Assembly (NCBI RefSeq): GCF_008369165.1
Contig: NZ_VOBA01000001.1
Location: 62,001 to 126,000 of the forward strand
Length of the DNA stretch: 64,000 nt
Direction: 5' to 3'
From: Dietzia sp. ANT_WB102
GTDB lineage: Bacteria > Actinomycetota > Actinomycetes > Mycobacteriales > Mycobacteriaceae
Shown here: positions 18,964-30,704 of the stretch, one piece after another
How the letters are laid out: each line of letters begins with the position of its first letter
How positions within the stretch are numbered: the first letter of the stretch is position 1
Program-made: the position numbers and the translations under genes
Notes under the pieces: generated by a model
What the model was told of the DNA's origin: nothing
Seen by the model: only the letters and a program-made list of their open reading frames with translations
The model's database searches: none

Positions 18964-19350
18964 GTGGACACTGTCGCGGAACAGCCGTTCGCAGTGGCGT
19001 TCGTGTCGCTGTTCGTCATCGTGATGCTTCGAGCGAACGCCACCTACTGGCTCGGTCGCGGCGCCCTGAGTGGCGGACGGCTCAGCCGAAAGATGGCCCG
19101 CCACCTCGAGGGGCCGGCCATGCAGCGGGCCCGGCGACTATCGGCACGATACGGGGTCGTGGCAGTGCCGCTGTCATTTCTCACTATCGGGATCCAGACG
19201 GCGATCAACTTCAGCGCGGGCTTCACCAGCATGCCGATGCGCCGCTACCTACCCGCGGTCACCGTGGGATGCCTGCTGTGGGCGCTGCTCTACTCAACCG
19301 TCGGCCTGGCGGGCTGGTCGGCCGTGGCTGTGCTGTGGGACCAGATTTAG
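18964..19350 (+). CDS. Small VTT/DedA-type membrane protein
   Basis: A 128-residue membrane protein with about three or four hydrophobic segments. The core resembles the VTT (DedA, SNARE-associated) fold: YWLGRGALSGG, then RYGVVAVPLSFLTIGIQTA and a glycine-rich re-entrant FSAGFTSMPMRRYLP before the last helix. It is shorter than typical DedA proteins (about 200 residues), lacking the N-terminal part. GTG at 18964. DedA proteins are thought to flip or transport lipids or anions; no specific role can be given here. Confidence 0.7.
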   Translation: MDTVAEQPFAVAFVSLFVIVMLRANATYWLGRGALSGGRLSRKMARHLEGPAMQRARRLSARYGVVAVPLSFLTIGIQTAINFSAGFTSMPMRRYLPAVTVGCLLWALLYSTVGLAGWSAVAVLWDQI

Positions 19351-19427
19351 AGTCGACCACCCGTCCCATCGGTCCCGGCAGCCCAGCGTAGAGGCCACGC
19401 CAGCCCCACGGGGTTCGACCGGAGACA

Positions 19428-19465
19428 AGAGAACGGCCCCCGCCCGAAGGCGGGGGCCGTTCTCT
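19428..19465. terminator. Strong bidirectional terminator
   Basis: Perfect 17-bp stem (AGAGAACGGCCCCCGCC and its complement) with a CGAA loop, between the convergent VTT gene (ends 19350) and clpC (ends 19498). It ends in TTCTCTCT on the plus strand and AGAGAA-flanked T-rich sequence on the other, so it can stop transcription from both sides. Confidence 0.9.
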
Positions 19466-19497
19466 CTATCAGCCGGTCGGGGCGGACCGGCGCCCGG

Positions 19498-22152
<2,655 letters not shown>

Positions 22153-22284
22153 CGTGCTACCTCACATTCCTCGGGTATTCACCACTGTAGTGGCCCGGTC
22201 CGACGACGGGAGCCACAGGAGCGGCAGTCGGTCCGTCATGTATGTGCAACGCGGCAGGTGGGGTAATGATTGCCGATTCGTGTA

Positions 22285-22295
22285 CGCCGTCAGCG
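22285..22295 (-). promoter_or_regulatory. ClgR-like operator upstream of clpC
   Basis: On the minus strand CGCTGACGGCG followed by TAC fits the Corynebacterium ClgR core CGC-Y-N-A-N-R-GCG-W-W-S (recalled consensus). It lies 133 bases before the clpC start, where an activator would bind. A 12-bp palindrome CCACTGTAGTGG (22182-22193) nearer the gene overlaps a TACAGT -10-like element. Confidence 0.55.
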
Positions 22296-22371
22296 AACGC
22301 AGCCGCGGGGGGCCGGATTCATCGACGACTAGGGTCATCCCCATGAGGTACGCGAGCGGCGGTCGGGGCCG

Positions 22372-24945
22372 GTGAGCACGTTCGACCTCGGCCGCATCGG
22401 CGCCGGGCTGCCGTTCGCCCGGGCGCTTCCCGCACTGCGGGACGCCCTCGCCACGGCGGGTACCGCGGTGGTCCAGGCCCCGCCGGGCACCGGCAAGACG
22501 ACCCTCGTGCCACCCGCGGTGGCCGTCGCCGAGACGGTGACGGGTCGGGTCGTGGTCACCCAGCCCAGGCGGGTCGCCGCCCGTACTGCAGCGCGGCGAC
22601 TGGCCGCGCTCACAGGGACCGAACCCGGCGGCGCGGTGGGGTACTCGGTCCGGGGGGACTCCCGCGTCGGGGGCCAGACCCTCGTCGAGTTCGTGACACC
22701 GGGAGTGCTGGTGAGACGGTTGATCGCGGACCCCGATCTGCCCGGGGTGGGGGCCGTGGTCCTCGACGAGGTCCACGAACGCGACGTCGAGTCCGACCTA
22801 GCCTTCGCTCTGCTGTGCGAGGTGCGCCAGCTGCGGGACGATCTGCCAGTGGTGGCGATGTCGGCCACGGTCGAGGCCACCCGGTTCGCTTCGCTGCTCG
22901 GCCGCGGGGGCGGCGACGGCATCGCGCCGGTGATCGACGTCCCGGCCGAGCTGCATCCGCTGGAGATCCGCTACGCCCCGCCGCCCGGGGCCCGCCTGGA
23001 CGCCCGCGGCGTCACCGACGCCTTCCTCGACCACGTGGCGGCGGTGACGGCGGACGAAGTCGGCGCGCGCGGCGTCGACGCGTTGGTGTTTCTGCCCGGC
23101 GTCCGCGAGATCGAGCGGGTCGTACGTGCACTGTCCGCGCGTCTGGGGGACGCTGCCGAGATCCTTCCGCTGCACGGCAGCCTGGGCGCCGCTGCCCAGG
23201 ACCGGGCGGTGTCGGGCGTCGGGACGCACTCCGGGCCGGATGGCCGGGCCCGGCCGCGGATCGTGGTGTCGACCGACCTGGCGGAGTCCTCGCTGACGGT
23301 GCCCGGAGTGCGACTGGTCGTCGACGCGTGCCTGAGCCGCGAACCGCGGAGGGACACCGCGCGAGACATGACCGGGCTGGTGACGATCTCGGCGTCCCGC
23401 GACTCGTGCGTCCAGCGCTCGGGCCGGGCCGCCCGTCTCGGCCCCGGGGTGGCGGTGCGCTGCCTGACGGAACAGGAGTACGCGCACCTGCCCGACCACC
23501 GCACCCCGGCGATCGCGACGTCGGACCTGACGACGTTCGCACTCGACGTGGCGTGCTGGGGCGCTCCCCGCGGAGAGGGTCTGGCGCTGCCCGATCCGCC
23601 GCCGACTGCCGAGATCGCCCGCGCCGAGACGGTGCTGGGCGGACTGGGCGCGCTCGACGACGGCGGCCGCGTGACCGACCGCGGTCGAGACCTGGCACGG
23701 GTGCCGGCCGATCCGCGCCACGCCCGCGCGCTGCTCGACGGAGCCGGGCTGGTCGGGGTGACGGTGGCCGCCGAGGTGGTCGCGCTGCTCGCGTCGGGAC
23801 GTCGCTCCCCCGGTGGCGACCTGGTCGCGGACCTCCGCGCATTGCGGGCCGGTCGCGCGCCGGAGGCGTCGGTGTGGGCGCGGGAGGTTCGACGGCTCGA
23901 ACGGATCGCGCAGGGCCATCGTGGCACGTCACGGGGCGGGGTCGGCGGCAACGGGACGGACCTCGCCGACGCGGTCGGCACGGTCGTGGCGCTCGCTCAC
24001 CCGGACCGTGTCGCGCGCCGACGCGGTGACCAGTACACGTTCGTCTCGGGGACCGGCGCGGTGCTGCCGCCGGGGTCCGCACTCGCCGGCCACGAGTGGC
24101 TGGCGGTGGCCGAGGTCGGGCGCGCATCAGGACGCGCCGCAGGAGAGGCCGGCGCGGTGATCCGCGCCGGTGCCGCGGTGGATCGGGAGGGCGCGGAACG
24201 TGCGGCATCACACCTTCTCGACGACGACGAGACCGCCGTCTTCGACCGGGGATCAATTGCGGGTCGACGCATCCGGCGGCTCGGCGCTATCGAGTTGTCC
24301 TCCACACCGGTACGGCCCACCCACGCGGCGGCGAGGCAGGCGGTGTCAGCAGCGATCCGGGCCGGCGGATTCTCCGCGCTGGGACCCGACGACGATTCGC
24401 TCCGCCTGTGGCGCCGCCTCGGGATCGCGCACCGGGAGATCGGCCCGCCGTGGCCCGACGTGTCCGCCGACGGCCTCGCCGGGCGGCTGGACGACTGGCT
24501 CGGACCCGAGATCGATGCCCTCGCGCACGGCTCCCGACTGGCGGGACGAGACCTCGGACCGGCCCTCCGCAGGCTGCTGCCCTGGCCCGAGGCAGGGCGG
24601 TTCGACGAACTGGTGCCCGACCGGCTGCAGGTGCCCTCGTCGTCGTCGTACCGCGTCGACTATCCCGAGGTCGGGTCCGACGACCCACCGGTGCTGGCGG
24701 TGAAGCTGCAGGAGTGCTTCGGCTGGACCACCTCGCCCCGCGTCTGCGACGGACGGGTGCCCGTGACGGTCCACCTGCTCTCGCCCGCCGGCCGGCCGCT
24801 CGCGGTGACTCGGGACCTGGAGTTTTTCTGGCGCGAGGCCTACCCCGGAGTGCGCGCGGAGATGCGGGGCCGATATCCGAGGCACCCGTGGCCGGAGGAC
24901 CCGATGTCGGCCGAGCCGACCCGCCGGACCAACCCGAGACGCTGA
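22372..24945 (+). CDS. hrpB: ATP-dependent helicase HrpB
   Basis: DEAH/RHA-type RNA helicase family protein, 857 residues, with a role still unclear in bacteria. Walker A QAPPGTGKTT, Walker B LDEVHERD (DEVH box), motif III MSATV, motif VI QRSGRAARLGPG; the HA2 and HrpB-specific C-terminal domains follow. GTG at 22372, divergent from clpC with a shared 219-base promoter region. Ordinary HrpB length and composition. Confidence 0.92.
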   Translation: MSTFDLGRIGAGLPFARALPALRDALATAGTAVVQAPPGTGKTTLVPPAVAVAETVTGRVVVTQPRRVAARTAARRLAALTGTEPGGAVGYSVRGDSRVGGQTLVEFVTPGVLVRRLIADPDLPGVGAVVLDEVHERDVESDLAFALLCEVRQLRDDLPVVAMSATVEATRFASLLGRGGGDGIAPVIDVPAELHPLEIRYAPPPGARLDARGVTDAFLDHVAAVTADEVGARGVDALVFLPGVREIERVVRALSARLGDAAEILPLHGSLGAAAQDRAVSGVGTHSGPDGRARPRIVVSTDLAESSLTVPGVRLVVDACLSREPRRDTARDMTGLVTISASRDSCVQRSGRAARLGPGVAVRCLTEQEYAHLPDHRTPAIATSDLTTFALDVACWGAPRGEGLALPDPPPTAEIARAETVLGGLGALDDGGRVTDRGRDLARVPADPRHARALLDGAGLVGVTVAAEVVALLASGRRSPGGDLVADLRALRAGRAPEASVWAREVRRLERIAQGHRGTSRGGVGGNGTDLADAVGTVVALAHPDRVARRRGDQYTFVSGTGAVLPPGSALAGHEWLAVAEVGRASGRAAGEAGAVIRAGAAVDREGAERAASHLLDDDETAVFDRGSIAGRRIRRLGAIELSSTPVRPTHAAARQAVSAAIRAGGFSALGPDDDSLRLWRRLGIAHREIGPPWPDVSADGLAGRLDDWLGPEIDALAHGSRLAGRDLGPALRRLLPWPEAGRFDELVPDRLQVPSSSSYRVDYPEVGSDDPPVLAVKLQECFGWTTSPRVCDGRVPVTVHLLSPAGRPLAVTRDLEFFWREAYPGVRAEMRGRYPRHPWPEDPMSAEPTRRTNPRR

Positions 24946-25052
24946 CCGGCGGGTACCACGGTCGCGGCCGTCCGCGCGGTGGATAGGTGGGGGCTTCTGA
25001 CCTAGAGTGTGACTTGTACCACACAATGCCCGTCCGTGAAAGGGTGATCGCA

Positions 25053-25604
25053 GTGACTGCGTACACGCCCCCGTCCCCGCACCGCTCCCCCCTCCCGACC
25101 CGGACCCAGTCGAGGACCAAGGTCATCCCCCATGGCAACAACCGGCTCGGTGCACTCATCGCGGTCGTGGGGCTCGCACTCGCCCTGGTGAGCCTCTACC
25201 TGCCCTGGTTGAGCACAGGTAAGGACCGGATCACTGCGCTGGGCATCACCGACATCATCGATGTCCGCAGTGTCGCCCCGGTGCTCTTCCTGGGTTTGGT
25301 GGTCCTGCTGTTCCTGGTGGGGGTCACCGCGGTGACCCGATTGGGTGCGTTCGCCGCCGCCGCCGCGATCGTTGCCCTGGGCGTCCTCGCGGCGCACCTG
25401 GCCTTCTTGTGGGCACTGATGTCCTCCACCAGCGGTACGGAGCCGACCCTGACTGGTCTGCCCGCCGGCGCATCCGTCAGCTTCGGCCCCTTCGTGGCGG
25501 CGCTCGGTTTCCTTCTTGTGGCGGCCGGGTCCGCGTGGGCCGCGCGGGCGGCGGAGTACGCCTTGCCCGACCTGCGTCCCCCCTTGGCCGACGGGCAGCG
25601 GTGA
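25053..25604 (+). CDS. Four-helix membrane protein, unknown function
   Basis: A 183-residue protein with a polar N-terminus (about 30 residues) and four predicted transmembrane helices; the first (LGALIAVVGLALALVSLYLPW) is followed by a short outer loop. No domain recognised. GTG at 25053 is chosen because AAAGGG lies about 8 bases upstream; in-frame starts at 25044 (GTG) and 25026 (ATG) are possible. It follows hrpB after 107 bases, on the same strand. Confidence 0.7.
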   Translation: MTAYTPPSPHRSPLPTRTQSRTKVIPHGNNRLGALIAVVGLALALVSLYLPWLSTGKDRITALGITDIIDVRSVAPVLFLGLVVLLFLVGVTAVTRLGAFAAAAAIVALGVLAAHLAFLWALMSSTSGTEPTLTGLPAGASVSFGPFVAALGFLLVAAGSAWAARAAEYALPDLRPPLADGQR

Positions 25605-25614
25605 GCGCGCTACG

Positions 25615-25645
25615 TCATGTTCGATCACGGTCATGTTCGATCACG
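25615..25645. repeat. Tandem 16-base duplication
   Basis: TCATGTTCGATCACG occurs at 25615-25629 and again at 25631-25645, a two-copy direct repeat just after the membrane-protein gene. Each copy contains an ATG that opens a short frame (21 and 46 codons); neither looks like a protein I recognise. The 443-base stretch 25605-26047 otherwise holds only the broken gene at 25754-26000. Confidence 0.75.
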
Positions 25646-25753
25646 ACCACAGCTGGACGCTCGACGCCCCGATGCCGGACTCGACCTACTTGAACTGAAG
25701 CGGCATGGCGCTCCACACAAGACTGGCCGCCCGCGTGATCTACCGTCGGACCC

Positions 25754-26000
25754 ATGACAGGTTTCCCGCTACCACTGCCGCGGCTTTCGGCCCCGGCGAC
25801 GCGATCGCTAGCCTCCGCCGACATCACCGACCTGCGACAGCTCGACGGCACCTCGGAGAAGCACGTCTTGGCGCTCCACGGAATCGGGCCGTCTCAACTC
25901 GGTGCCCCCCCCCCGGCTGGAACGGATAGACGAACACGTGCTGCGCGACTTGGTCGCGAGCGCGTGGAATCGACGCGACGCCACACCGGGGTCGCCCTAG
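25754..26000 (+). pseudogene. Small helix-hairpin-helix protein broken at a C10 tract
   Basis: From ATG 25754 the frame encodes PATRSLASADITDLRQL and then EKHVLALHGIGPSQL, the pattern of small actinobacterial helix-hairpin-helix proteins. It then meets ten consecutive C at 25905-25914. With the tract as it stands the tail reads as arginine-rich noise to 26011. Removing one C restores PRLERIDEHVLRDLVASAWN and a stop at 25998-26000, a more convincing end. Either a decayed gene, a phase-variable gene, or a sequencing error in the homopolymer. Divergent spacing from convergent lysS is 47 bases. Confidence 0.6.
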
Positions 26001-26047
26001 CGAACGGCTAGAGCACCGGCGAGGACGCGAACCTCACATGGCGGGGT

Positions 26048-27682
26048 TCAGTCGCGCGGCAGCGGCTTGACCATCGGGAACAGGATGGTCTCGCGGATCC
26101 CCAAGCCGGTCAGCGCCATGAGCAGTCGATCGATCCCCATCCCGAGCCCGGTGGTGGGCGGCATGCCCTGCTCCATCGCGGCGAGGAAATCCTCGTCGAG
26201 GACCATCGCCTCGTCGTCGCCGGCCGCTGCCAAACGGGCCTGGTCCTCGAAGCGCTGACGCTGGATCACGGGGTCGATGAGCTCCGAGTAGCCGGTGGCC
26301 AACTCGAAACCGCGGACGTAGAGATCCCACTTCTCGGTGACCCCGGGGTCGGTGCGGTGGTCGCGGGTCAGGGGCGAGGTCTCCACGGGGAAGTCCCGCA
26401 CAAAGACGGGCCCGTCGAGCTGATCGCCGCACAGGTGCTCCCAGAGCTCCTCGACGAGTTTGCCGTGCAGCCATCCCTGCCCACTGGGGACCTCGAGACC
26501 AACCTTCCCTGCCAGTTCCGTGAGCTCGCCGACAGTCGAGTCGACAGTAACGGTGTCTTCTCCGTCGCCAGCAGCGAGCTCGGGATGCTTGGCGCGTAGG
26601 GCCTCGTTGAGGGACGGGTACATCCGCATCTCGCGCCACTGGCCGCCGAGGTCGTATTCGCTGCCGTCGGCGAGTGTGACCGTGGTGGAGCCGAACACTG
26701 CGGTCGCGACCTCCTGGATGACCTCACGGATCATCGTGGCCGAGGTGTCATAGTCCCCGTAGGCCTGATACGTCTCAAGCATCGCGAATTCCGGGCTGTG
26801 GGAGGAGTCCACGCCCTCGTTGCGGAAGTTGCGGTTGATCTCGAAGACCCGCTCGATCCCACCCACCACGCACCGCTTGAGGAACAACTCTGGAGCGATG
26901 CGCAGGTACAGATCCAAGTCCAGCGCGTTGGAGTGGGTGACGAAGGGTCGGGCCGCGGCGCCGCCGTGCAGTGTCTGCAGCATCGGCGTCTCCACCTCGA
27001 GGAAGCCGCGCTTACCCAGGGCGTCGCGCAGTGCCCGGACTACCTTGATGCGCGTGAGGGCGTTGCGGCGGGCGGCGTCCCGCATGATCAGGTCGGTGTA
27101 GCGCTGACGGACGCGGGTGTCCTCGCTCAGCTCCTTGTGTGCCACCGGCAGCGGGCGCAGCGATTTGGCCGCCAGCACCCAGGAGTCGGCCATGACCGAC
27201 AGTTCGCCGCGCTTGGACCGGACAACCCGGCCGGTGACCGAGACGTGGTCGCCCAGGTCGACGTCCTGCTTCCATGCGTCGAGCCGCTCCTGGCCGACGA
27301 TTGCCAGGGAGAGCATGACCTGCAGCTGGGGAGTGAGAGGCCCCACCTCCCCCTCCGGCACCGCGACGGAGAGGTCGGCCGATGGGTCGAGGCCGTCCTG
27401 CAGGCGGACAAAGCACAGCTTGCCGGTGTTCCGGACGAAGAGGACCCGGCCGGCCACCGAGACCTCGACCTCGGTCTCCTCGCCCGGCTCCAGCGCAGCG
27501 AAGCGGGGGTCCGAGGTGATGTCCGCGAGCCCGTGGGTGCGGGGGACGTCCACCGGGTAGGCCTGCTCCCCGGAGTCCAGGATGCGCTGTCGCTTGTCGC
27601 GGCGGATACGCAGCTGCTCAGGAGTGTCGTCGGCGGGCTCACCGGTGGCGGCCCCGGGCGCGGCGGGAGTCGAATCGGTCAC
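26048..27682 (-). CDS. lysS: Lysyl-tRNA synthetase (class II)
   Basis: Charges tRNA-Lys, 544 residues. An N-terminal OB-fold anticodon domain ([20 protein letters not shown]) is followed by the class II core: motif 2 in [16 protein letters not shown], motif 3 in [19 protein letters not shown] at 27682. The N-terminal 40 residues are rich in Ala/Pro/Glu and form a disordered extension. It terminates the long minus-strand folate/pantothenate gene run, as in mycobacteria. Confidence 0.96.
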   Translation of the reverse strand: MTDSTPAAPGAATGEPADDTPEQLRIRRDKRQRILDSGEQAYPVDVPRTHGLADITSDPRFAALEPGEETEVEVSVAGRVLFVRNTGKLCFVRLQDGLDPSADLSVAVPEGEVGPLTPQLQVMLSLAIVGQERLDAWKQDVDLGDHVSVTGRVVRSKRGELSVMADSWVLAAKSLRPLPVAHKELSEDTRVRQRYTDLIMRDAARRNALTRIKVVRALRDALGKRGFLEVETPMLQTLHGGAAARPFVTHSNALDLDLYLRIAPELFLKRCVVGGIERVFEINRNFRNEGVDSSHSPEFAMLETYQAYGDYDTSATMIREVIQEVATAVFGSTTVTLADGSEYDLGGQWREMRMYPSLNEALRAKHPELAAGDGEDTVTVDSTVGELTELAGKVGLEVPSGQGWLHGKLVEELWEHLCGDQLDGPVFVRDFPVETSPLTRDHRTDPGVTEKWDLYVRGFELATGYSELIDPVIQRQRFEDQARLAAAGDDEAMVLDEDFLAAMEQGMPPTTGLGMGIDRLLMALTGLGIRETILFPMVKPLPRD

Positions 27683-27764
27683 GACAGTCGAGGATAGTCG
27701 TCCCTAGCCTGCAGCATCGAACCCGTAGCCTCGGGAGGCCGCCCCAGGCAGGCGCGGGCGGGAC

Positions 27765-28202
27765 TCAGTGGGCCGAGATGGCTGAGCGTTCCCGCTGGAG
27801 GTGATCTGCGTCGGAGAGCAGGCTGAGCGCCCGGGCAGCCCGGAGTGCATCGTGCCCGCCGTCCACCGCACGGATTCCGCGGACACCCCGCGAGTGCAGC
27901 TCCAGGGTGAACAGTTCTGCGTCCAGGCCGTCGTCGCTGACGAGGATGACCGTCCGACCTTCGCTCACGGCGGCGAGGGGCGCGGCCGATCGGGGGTCGA
28001 GGAGGTCGACGACGGGCCGGGCCTCCACCGCGATGGCACCCGCAAGCACCCCCTGCCGCTCACGCTGGGCCCTGGACCGGATGTCGACGACGAGGGCGCC
28101 CCCGCGGACCGCGGCCGGGTAGTCCGCTGCGGCGATCGTGGTGGCGAGCTCCGCGGCAGGCGAGGTCGGCGCGGCCGGAGAGATGCTGAAGCTGGTGGTC
28201 AT
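27765..28202 (-). CDS. Rhodanese-like protein lacking the catalytic cysteine
   Basis: A 145-residue single rhodanese domain: ALVVDIRSRAQRERQGVLAGAIAVEA matches the DVR entry motif. The active-site loop, normally V-C-x-x-G-x-R, reads LVSDDGLDAEL, with Ser in place of Cys. It is therefore probably inactive as a sulfurtransferase and may bind or regulate instead. Preceded by a small overlapping ORF (28199-28309) and its own promoter with a TetR-like operator (28331-28360). An early remark on related genes: similar proteins lie near cysteine metabolism in other actinobacteria, which I cannot check here. Confidence 0.75.
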   Translation of the reverse strand: MTTSFSISPAAPTSPAAELATTIAAADYPAAVRGGALVVDIRSRAQRERQGVLAGAIAVEARPVVDLLDPRSAAPLAAVSEGRTVILVSDDGLDAELFTLELHSRGVRGIRAVDGGHDALRAARALSLLSDADHLQRERSAISAH

Positions 28203-28309
28203 GTGATGCTCCCGGGTGGAGTTGGTCGACTACTGCGGGCGGGGCCTGCCGGCCGAGGACACCAGTGCTGCACGCGCACGTCAGACCACGCCGGACCGGC
28301 CGGGGGCAT
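28199..28309 (-). CDS. Putative 36-residue upstream ORF of the rhodanese gene
   Basis: ATG at 28309 opens a 36-codon frame whose TGA overlaps the rhodanese ATG as ATGA, the arrangement of translationally coupled leader ORFs. The peptide contains VQHWCPRPAG and is Pro/Arg-rich. No strong ribosome site is visible; the predicted transcript start is about 15 bases upstream. Could be a leader peptide that controls the downstream gene, or a chance frame in GC-rich DNA. Confidence 0.4.
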   Translation of the reverse strand: MPPAGPAWSDVRVQHWCPRPAGPARSSRPTPPGSIT

Positions 28310-28330
28310 TCGTCGCAGATTCACAGGGCA

Positions 28331-28360
28331 ATAATAGACAGACCGGTCTATCTACCGCAA
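28331..28360 (-). promoter_or_regulatory. Promoter with embedded TetR-type operator, upstream of rhodanese gene
   Basis: On the minus strand: -35 TTGCGG (28360-28355), an 18-base spacer and -10 TATTAT (28336-28331). The spacer region holds the near-perfect 20-bp palindrome TAGACAGACCGGTCTATCTA (28335-28354, one mismatched pair), a classic TetR-family site. A bound repressor would block polymerase. No TetR gene is adjacent. The rest of the 302-base gap 28203-28504 holds the leader ORF and nothing else I recognise. Confidence 0.7.
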
Positions 28361-28504
28361 GAGCGGGCGCGTGGGGACCGCGTGCATCACGCCACGATTT
28401 CCACCGCGTCCCCCGCGAGTTCTACGCATACGACTACCCGGCCCCGGGCGCACCAGAGTTGTCGGCGCAGCTGACCGGTGACGCCTCCACGACGGCGAGC
28501 GGGG

Positions 28505-29275
28505 TCAGGTGTTCCGGTCGAACACCAGCCGCAGTCCCTCCAACGCCAGTTCGGGCTCGACGTCGGTGATGGTCCGCGACTCCTCCGCCACCACGTCCGC
28601 GCGCAACCCGGTCAGCACCACGGAGGCGTCGGACAGTTCGGCCACGTCGGTGCGCAGCCGATCCACCAGGGCGTCGATCTGCCCGGCGAATCCGATCACG
28701 ATGCCGGCCTGCAGCGCCGCGACGGTGTTCTTGCCCAGTGCGCCTCGAGGGCGAACGACCTCGATCTTGCGCAGGGCGGCGGCACGTTCGGCCAGGGCGT
28801 CGACGGAGATGTCGATGCCGGGCGCGATGGCCCCGCCGAGTAGCTCTCCCCGCGCGGAGATGGCGTCAACGGTGGTCGCCGTGTCGACGTCGACGACGAC
28901 GACGGGCCCCTCGAACATGGAGTGGGCGGCCAGCGCATTGACCACGCGGTCCGAGCCCACTTCCCGCGGATTGTCCACTTTGAGTGGCACCCCGGTTTTC
29001 ACCCCGGGCGCGACGACGACGGCCGGCAACCCCGGCCAGTAGTCGGCGGCCATCCGGCGCAGTTCCCCGGTGACCGACGGCACCACTGACATTGCGGAGA
29101 TACCGGTGAGCCGCAGCGCGCACTCCCCCAACAGGCCGCGGATCGTCAGCGCCAGCTCGTCGGAGGTCACGGACGGGGAGGTGCGCATACTCCAGGTGCG
29201 CTCGAGCGGCCCACCGCCCTGGGGGAAGACGCCGAGCCGGATGTGGGTGTTGCCGACGTCGACGGTGAGGAGCAT
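28505..29275 (-). CDS. coaX: Type III pantothenate kinase
   Basis: First step of CoA synthesis from pantothenate, 256 residues, ASKHA fold. Phosphate loop LTVDVGNTHIRLG at the N-terminus, Asp-containing REVGSDRVVNALAAH and VVVDVDTATTVDAI motifs are intact. It directly follows panC-panD on the same strand, so one transcript supplies pantothenate and its phosphorylation. Confidence 0.95.
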   Translation of the reverse strand: MLLTVDVGNTHIRLGVFPQGGGPLERTWSMRTSPSVTSDELALTIRGLLGECALRLTGISAMSVVPSVTGELRRMAADYWPGLPAVVVAPGVKTGVPLKVDNPREVGSDRVVNALAAHSMFEGPVVVVDVDTATTVDAISARGELLGGAIAPGIDISVDALAERAAALRKIEVVRPRGALGKNTVAALQAGIVIGFAGQIDALVDRLRTDVAELSDASVVLTGLRADVVAEESRTITDVEPELALEGLRLVFDRNT

Positions 29276-29291
29276 GATTCGTCCGCGACGC

Positions 29292-29717
29292 CTAGACGGC
29301 GGCGGGCTCCGGTACGCGCGGATTCTTCAGGCCCGAGCCCTCGGGTACATCGGCCGGGTCGGTGCCCTCGGTGAGCATGCGGTTGTTGCCGTCGACGAAC
29401 ACCACCCGGGGCTTGTAGGCCCGCGCCTCGGCGTCCTCCATCTGGGCGTAGGCGATGATGATCACCAGGTCGCCGGGGTGGACGAGGTGGGCGGCGGCGC
29501 CGTTTATGCTGATGACGCCGGATCCGCGCTCGCCGGTGATGGCGTAGGTGGTCAGACGGGCGCCGTTGTCGATGTCGACGATATCGATCTGCTGCCCCTC
29601 GAGCAGGTCGGCGGCGTCCATGAGGTCGGCGTCGATCGTGCAGGAGCCGACGTAGTGCAGGTCGGCCTGAGTGACAGTGGCTCGGTGGATCTTGGAGTGG
29701 AGCATGGTGCGCTGCAT
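29292..29717 (-). CDS. panD: Aspartate 1-decarboxylase
   Basis: Pyruvoyl enzyme making beta-alanine, 141 residues. The self-cleavage site Gly24-Ser25 is visible in [13 protein letters not shown]; the Ser becomes the pyruvoyl group. Catalytic Lys9 ([10 protein letters not shown]) and Tyr58-region [12 protein letters not shown] are present. Its ATG follows the panC stop directly. The C-terminal 25 residues are a disordered tail, as in mycobacterial PanD. Confidence 0.95.
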   Translation of the reverse strand: MQRTMLHSKIHRATVTQADLHYVGSCTIDADLMDAADLLEGQQIDIVDIDNGARLTTYAITGERGSGVISINGAAAHLVHPGDLVIIIAYAQMEDAEARAYKPRVVFVDGNNRMLTEGTDPADVPEGSGLKNPRVPEPAAV

Positions 29718-30704
29718 TTACAGGCCTTCCTCGAGGTCTTCGGCCAACTCGGCCTGCTGGGCGGCGACGGTCGCCTCGGCCGCGGCGAGGAAGCCGGTGC
29801 CGATCGCCACGCCGACGTTGTCGATGAGTCTGGTGGTCCCGATCCGGGCCGCGATGAGCAGCCGACCGGGGCCCTCCTCCGGCGGTTCGCCCAGATCTCC
29901 GGCGCGCAACTCGAGGTAGTCGATCGAGATCTGCGGCCGTTCGGCGAGCACGGCGCGGGCGGCCTCGACGACAGCGAGCTGCCCTCCCTTCGCCGCGAAC
30001 GTCCCCGCCACGAGGGCGGCGTTGAGGACGGTGGCCAGTTCTCGCTCGTCGTCGGACAGATAGCGGTTGCGTGAGCTCATCGCCAGACCATCCGATTCGC
30101 GGACGGTGGGGACTCCCACGACGCGCACGTCCATGTCGAGGTCCGCGACCATCTGGCGGATGAGGACGAGCTGTTGGTAGTCCTTCTCCCCGAAGAACGC
30201 CTGGTGCGGGGCGACGATATTGAACAACTTGTTGACCACGGTGAGCATCCCGGCGAAGTGCCCTGGACGCGCGGCGCCTTCGAGGATCTCGCCGGTGGGG
30301 CCGGGCTGGACAGTTGTGCGCGGGCCGTCGGGGTACATGGCGGCGGCACTGGGGGCGAAGACCAACTCCACGCCGGCGTCAGCGAGCCGGGCCACATCCG
30401 CGTCGAGCGTGCGCGGGTAGGCGTCGAGGTCCTCGCCGGGCCCGAACTGCAGCGGGTTGACGAAGATCGACACCACGACCACCGAGCCCGGGGTCTTACG
30501 GGCGGCCTCGACCAGCGCGAGATGGCCCTCGTGCAGCGCACCCATCGTCGGGACGAGGGTGATCTGCTTGCCGACCTTGCGCAGGGAGTCGGTGACCGCG
30601 CGCAGGGAGGACGGATCATGGTGGACGGTCAGCTCGCCCCGGTTGTATCCGGTGCTCGGCCGACCGGGCACCGCGGTCCGGGCCGGGAACGTGGTGGGGG
30701 TCAT
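29718..30704 (-). CDS. panC: Pantothenate synthetase
   Basis: Joins pantoate and beta-alanine, 328 residues. ATP-binding HIGH-like motif in [33 protein letters not shown], and the [12 protein letters not shown] segment. The ATG at 30704 overlaps the preceding DUF2520 gene stop as ATGA. An N-terminal extension of about 35 residues precedes the core. Panthothenate genes are ordered C-D-coaX, with no panB or panE nearby. Confidence 0.95.
   Translation of the reverse strand: MTPTTFPARTAVPGRPSTGYNRGELTVHHDPSSLRAVTDSLRKVGKQITLVPTMGALHEGHLALVEAARKTPGSVVVVSIFVNPLQFGPGEDLDAYPRTLDADVARLADAGVELVFAPSAAAMYPDGPRTTVQPGPTGEILEGAARPGHFAGMLTVVNKLFNIVAPHQAFFGEKDYQQLVLIRQMVADLDMDVRVVGVPTVRESDGLAMSSRNRYLSDDERELATVLNAALVAGTFAAKGGQLAVVEAARAVLAERPQISIDYLELRAGDLGEPPEEGPGRLLIAARIGTTRLIDNVGVAIGTGFLAAAEATVAAQQAELAEDLEEGL

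Noticed and set aside
25617-25757. 46-codon frame ending in ATGA on the broken helix-hairpin-helix gene
   Set aside because: Starts inside a 16-base tandem duplication, Arg/Pro-rich, and no ribosome site; not supported as a gene.
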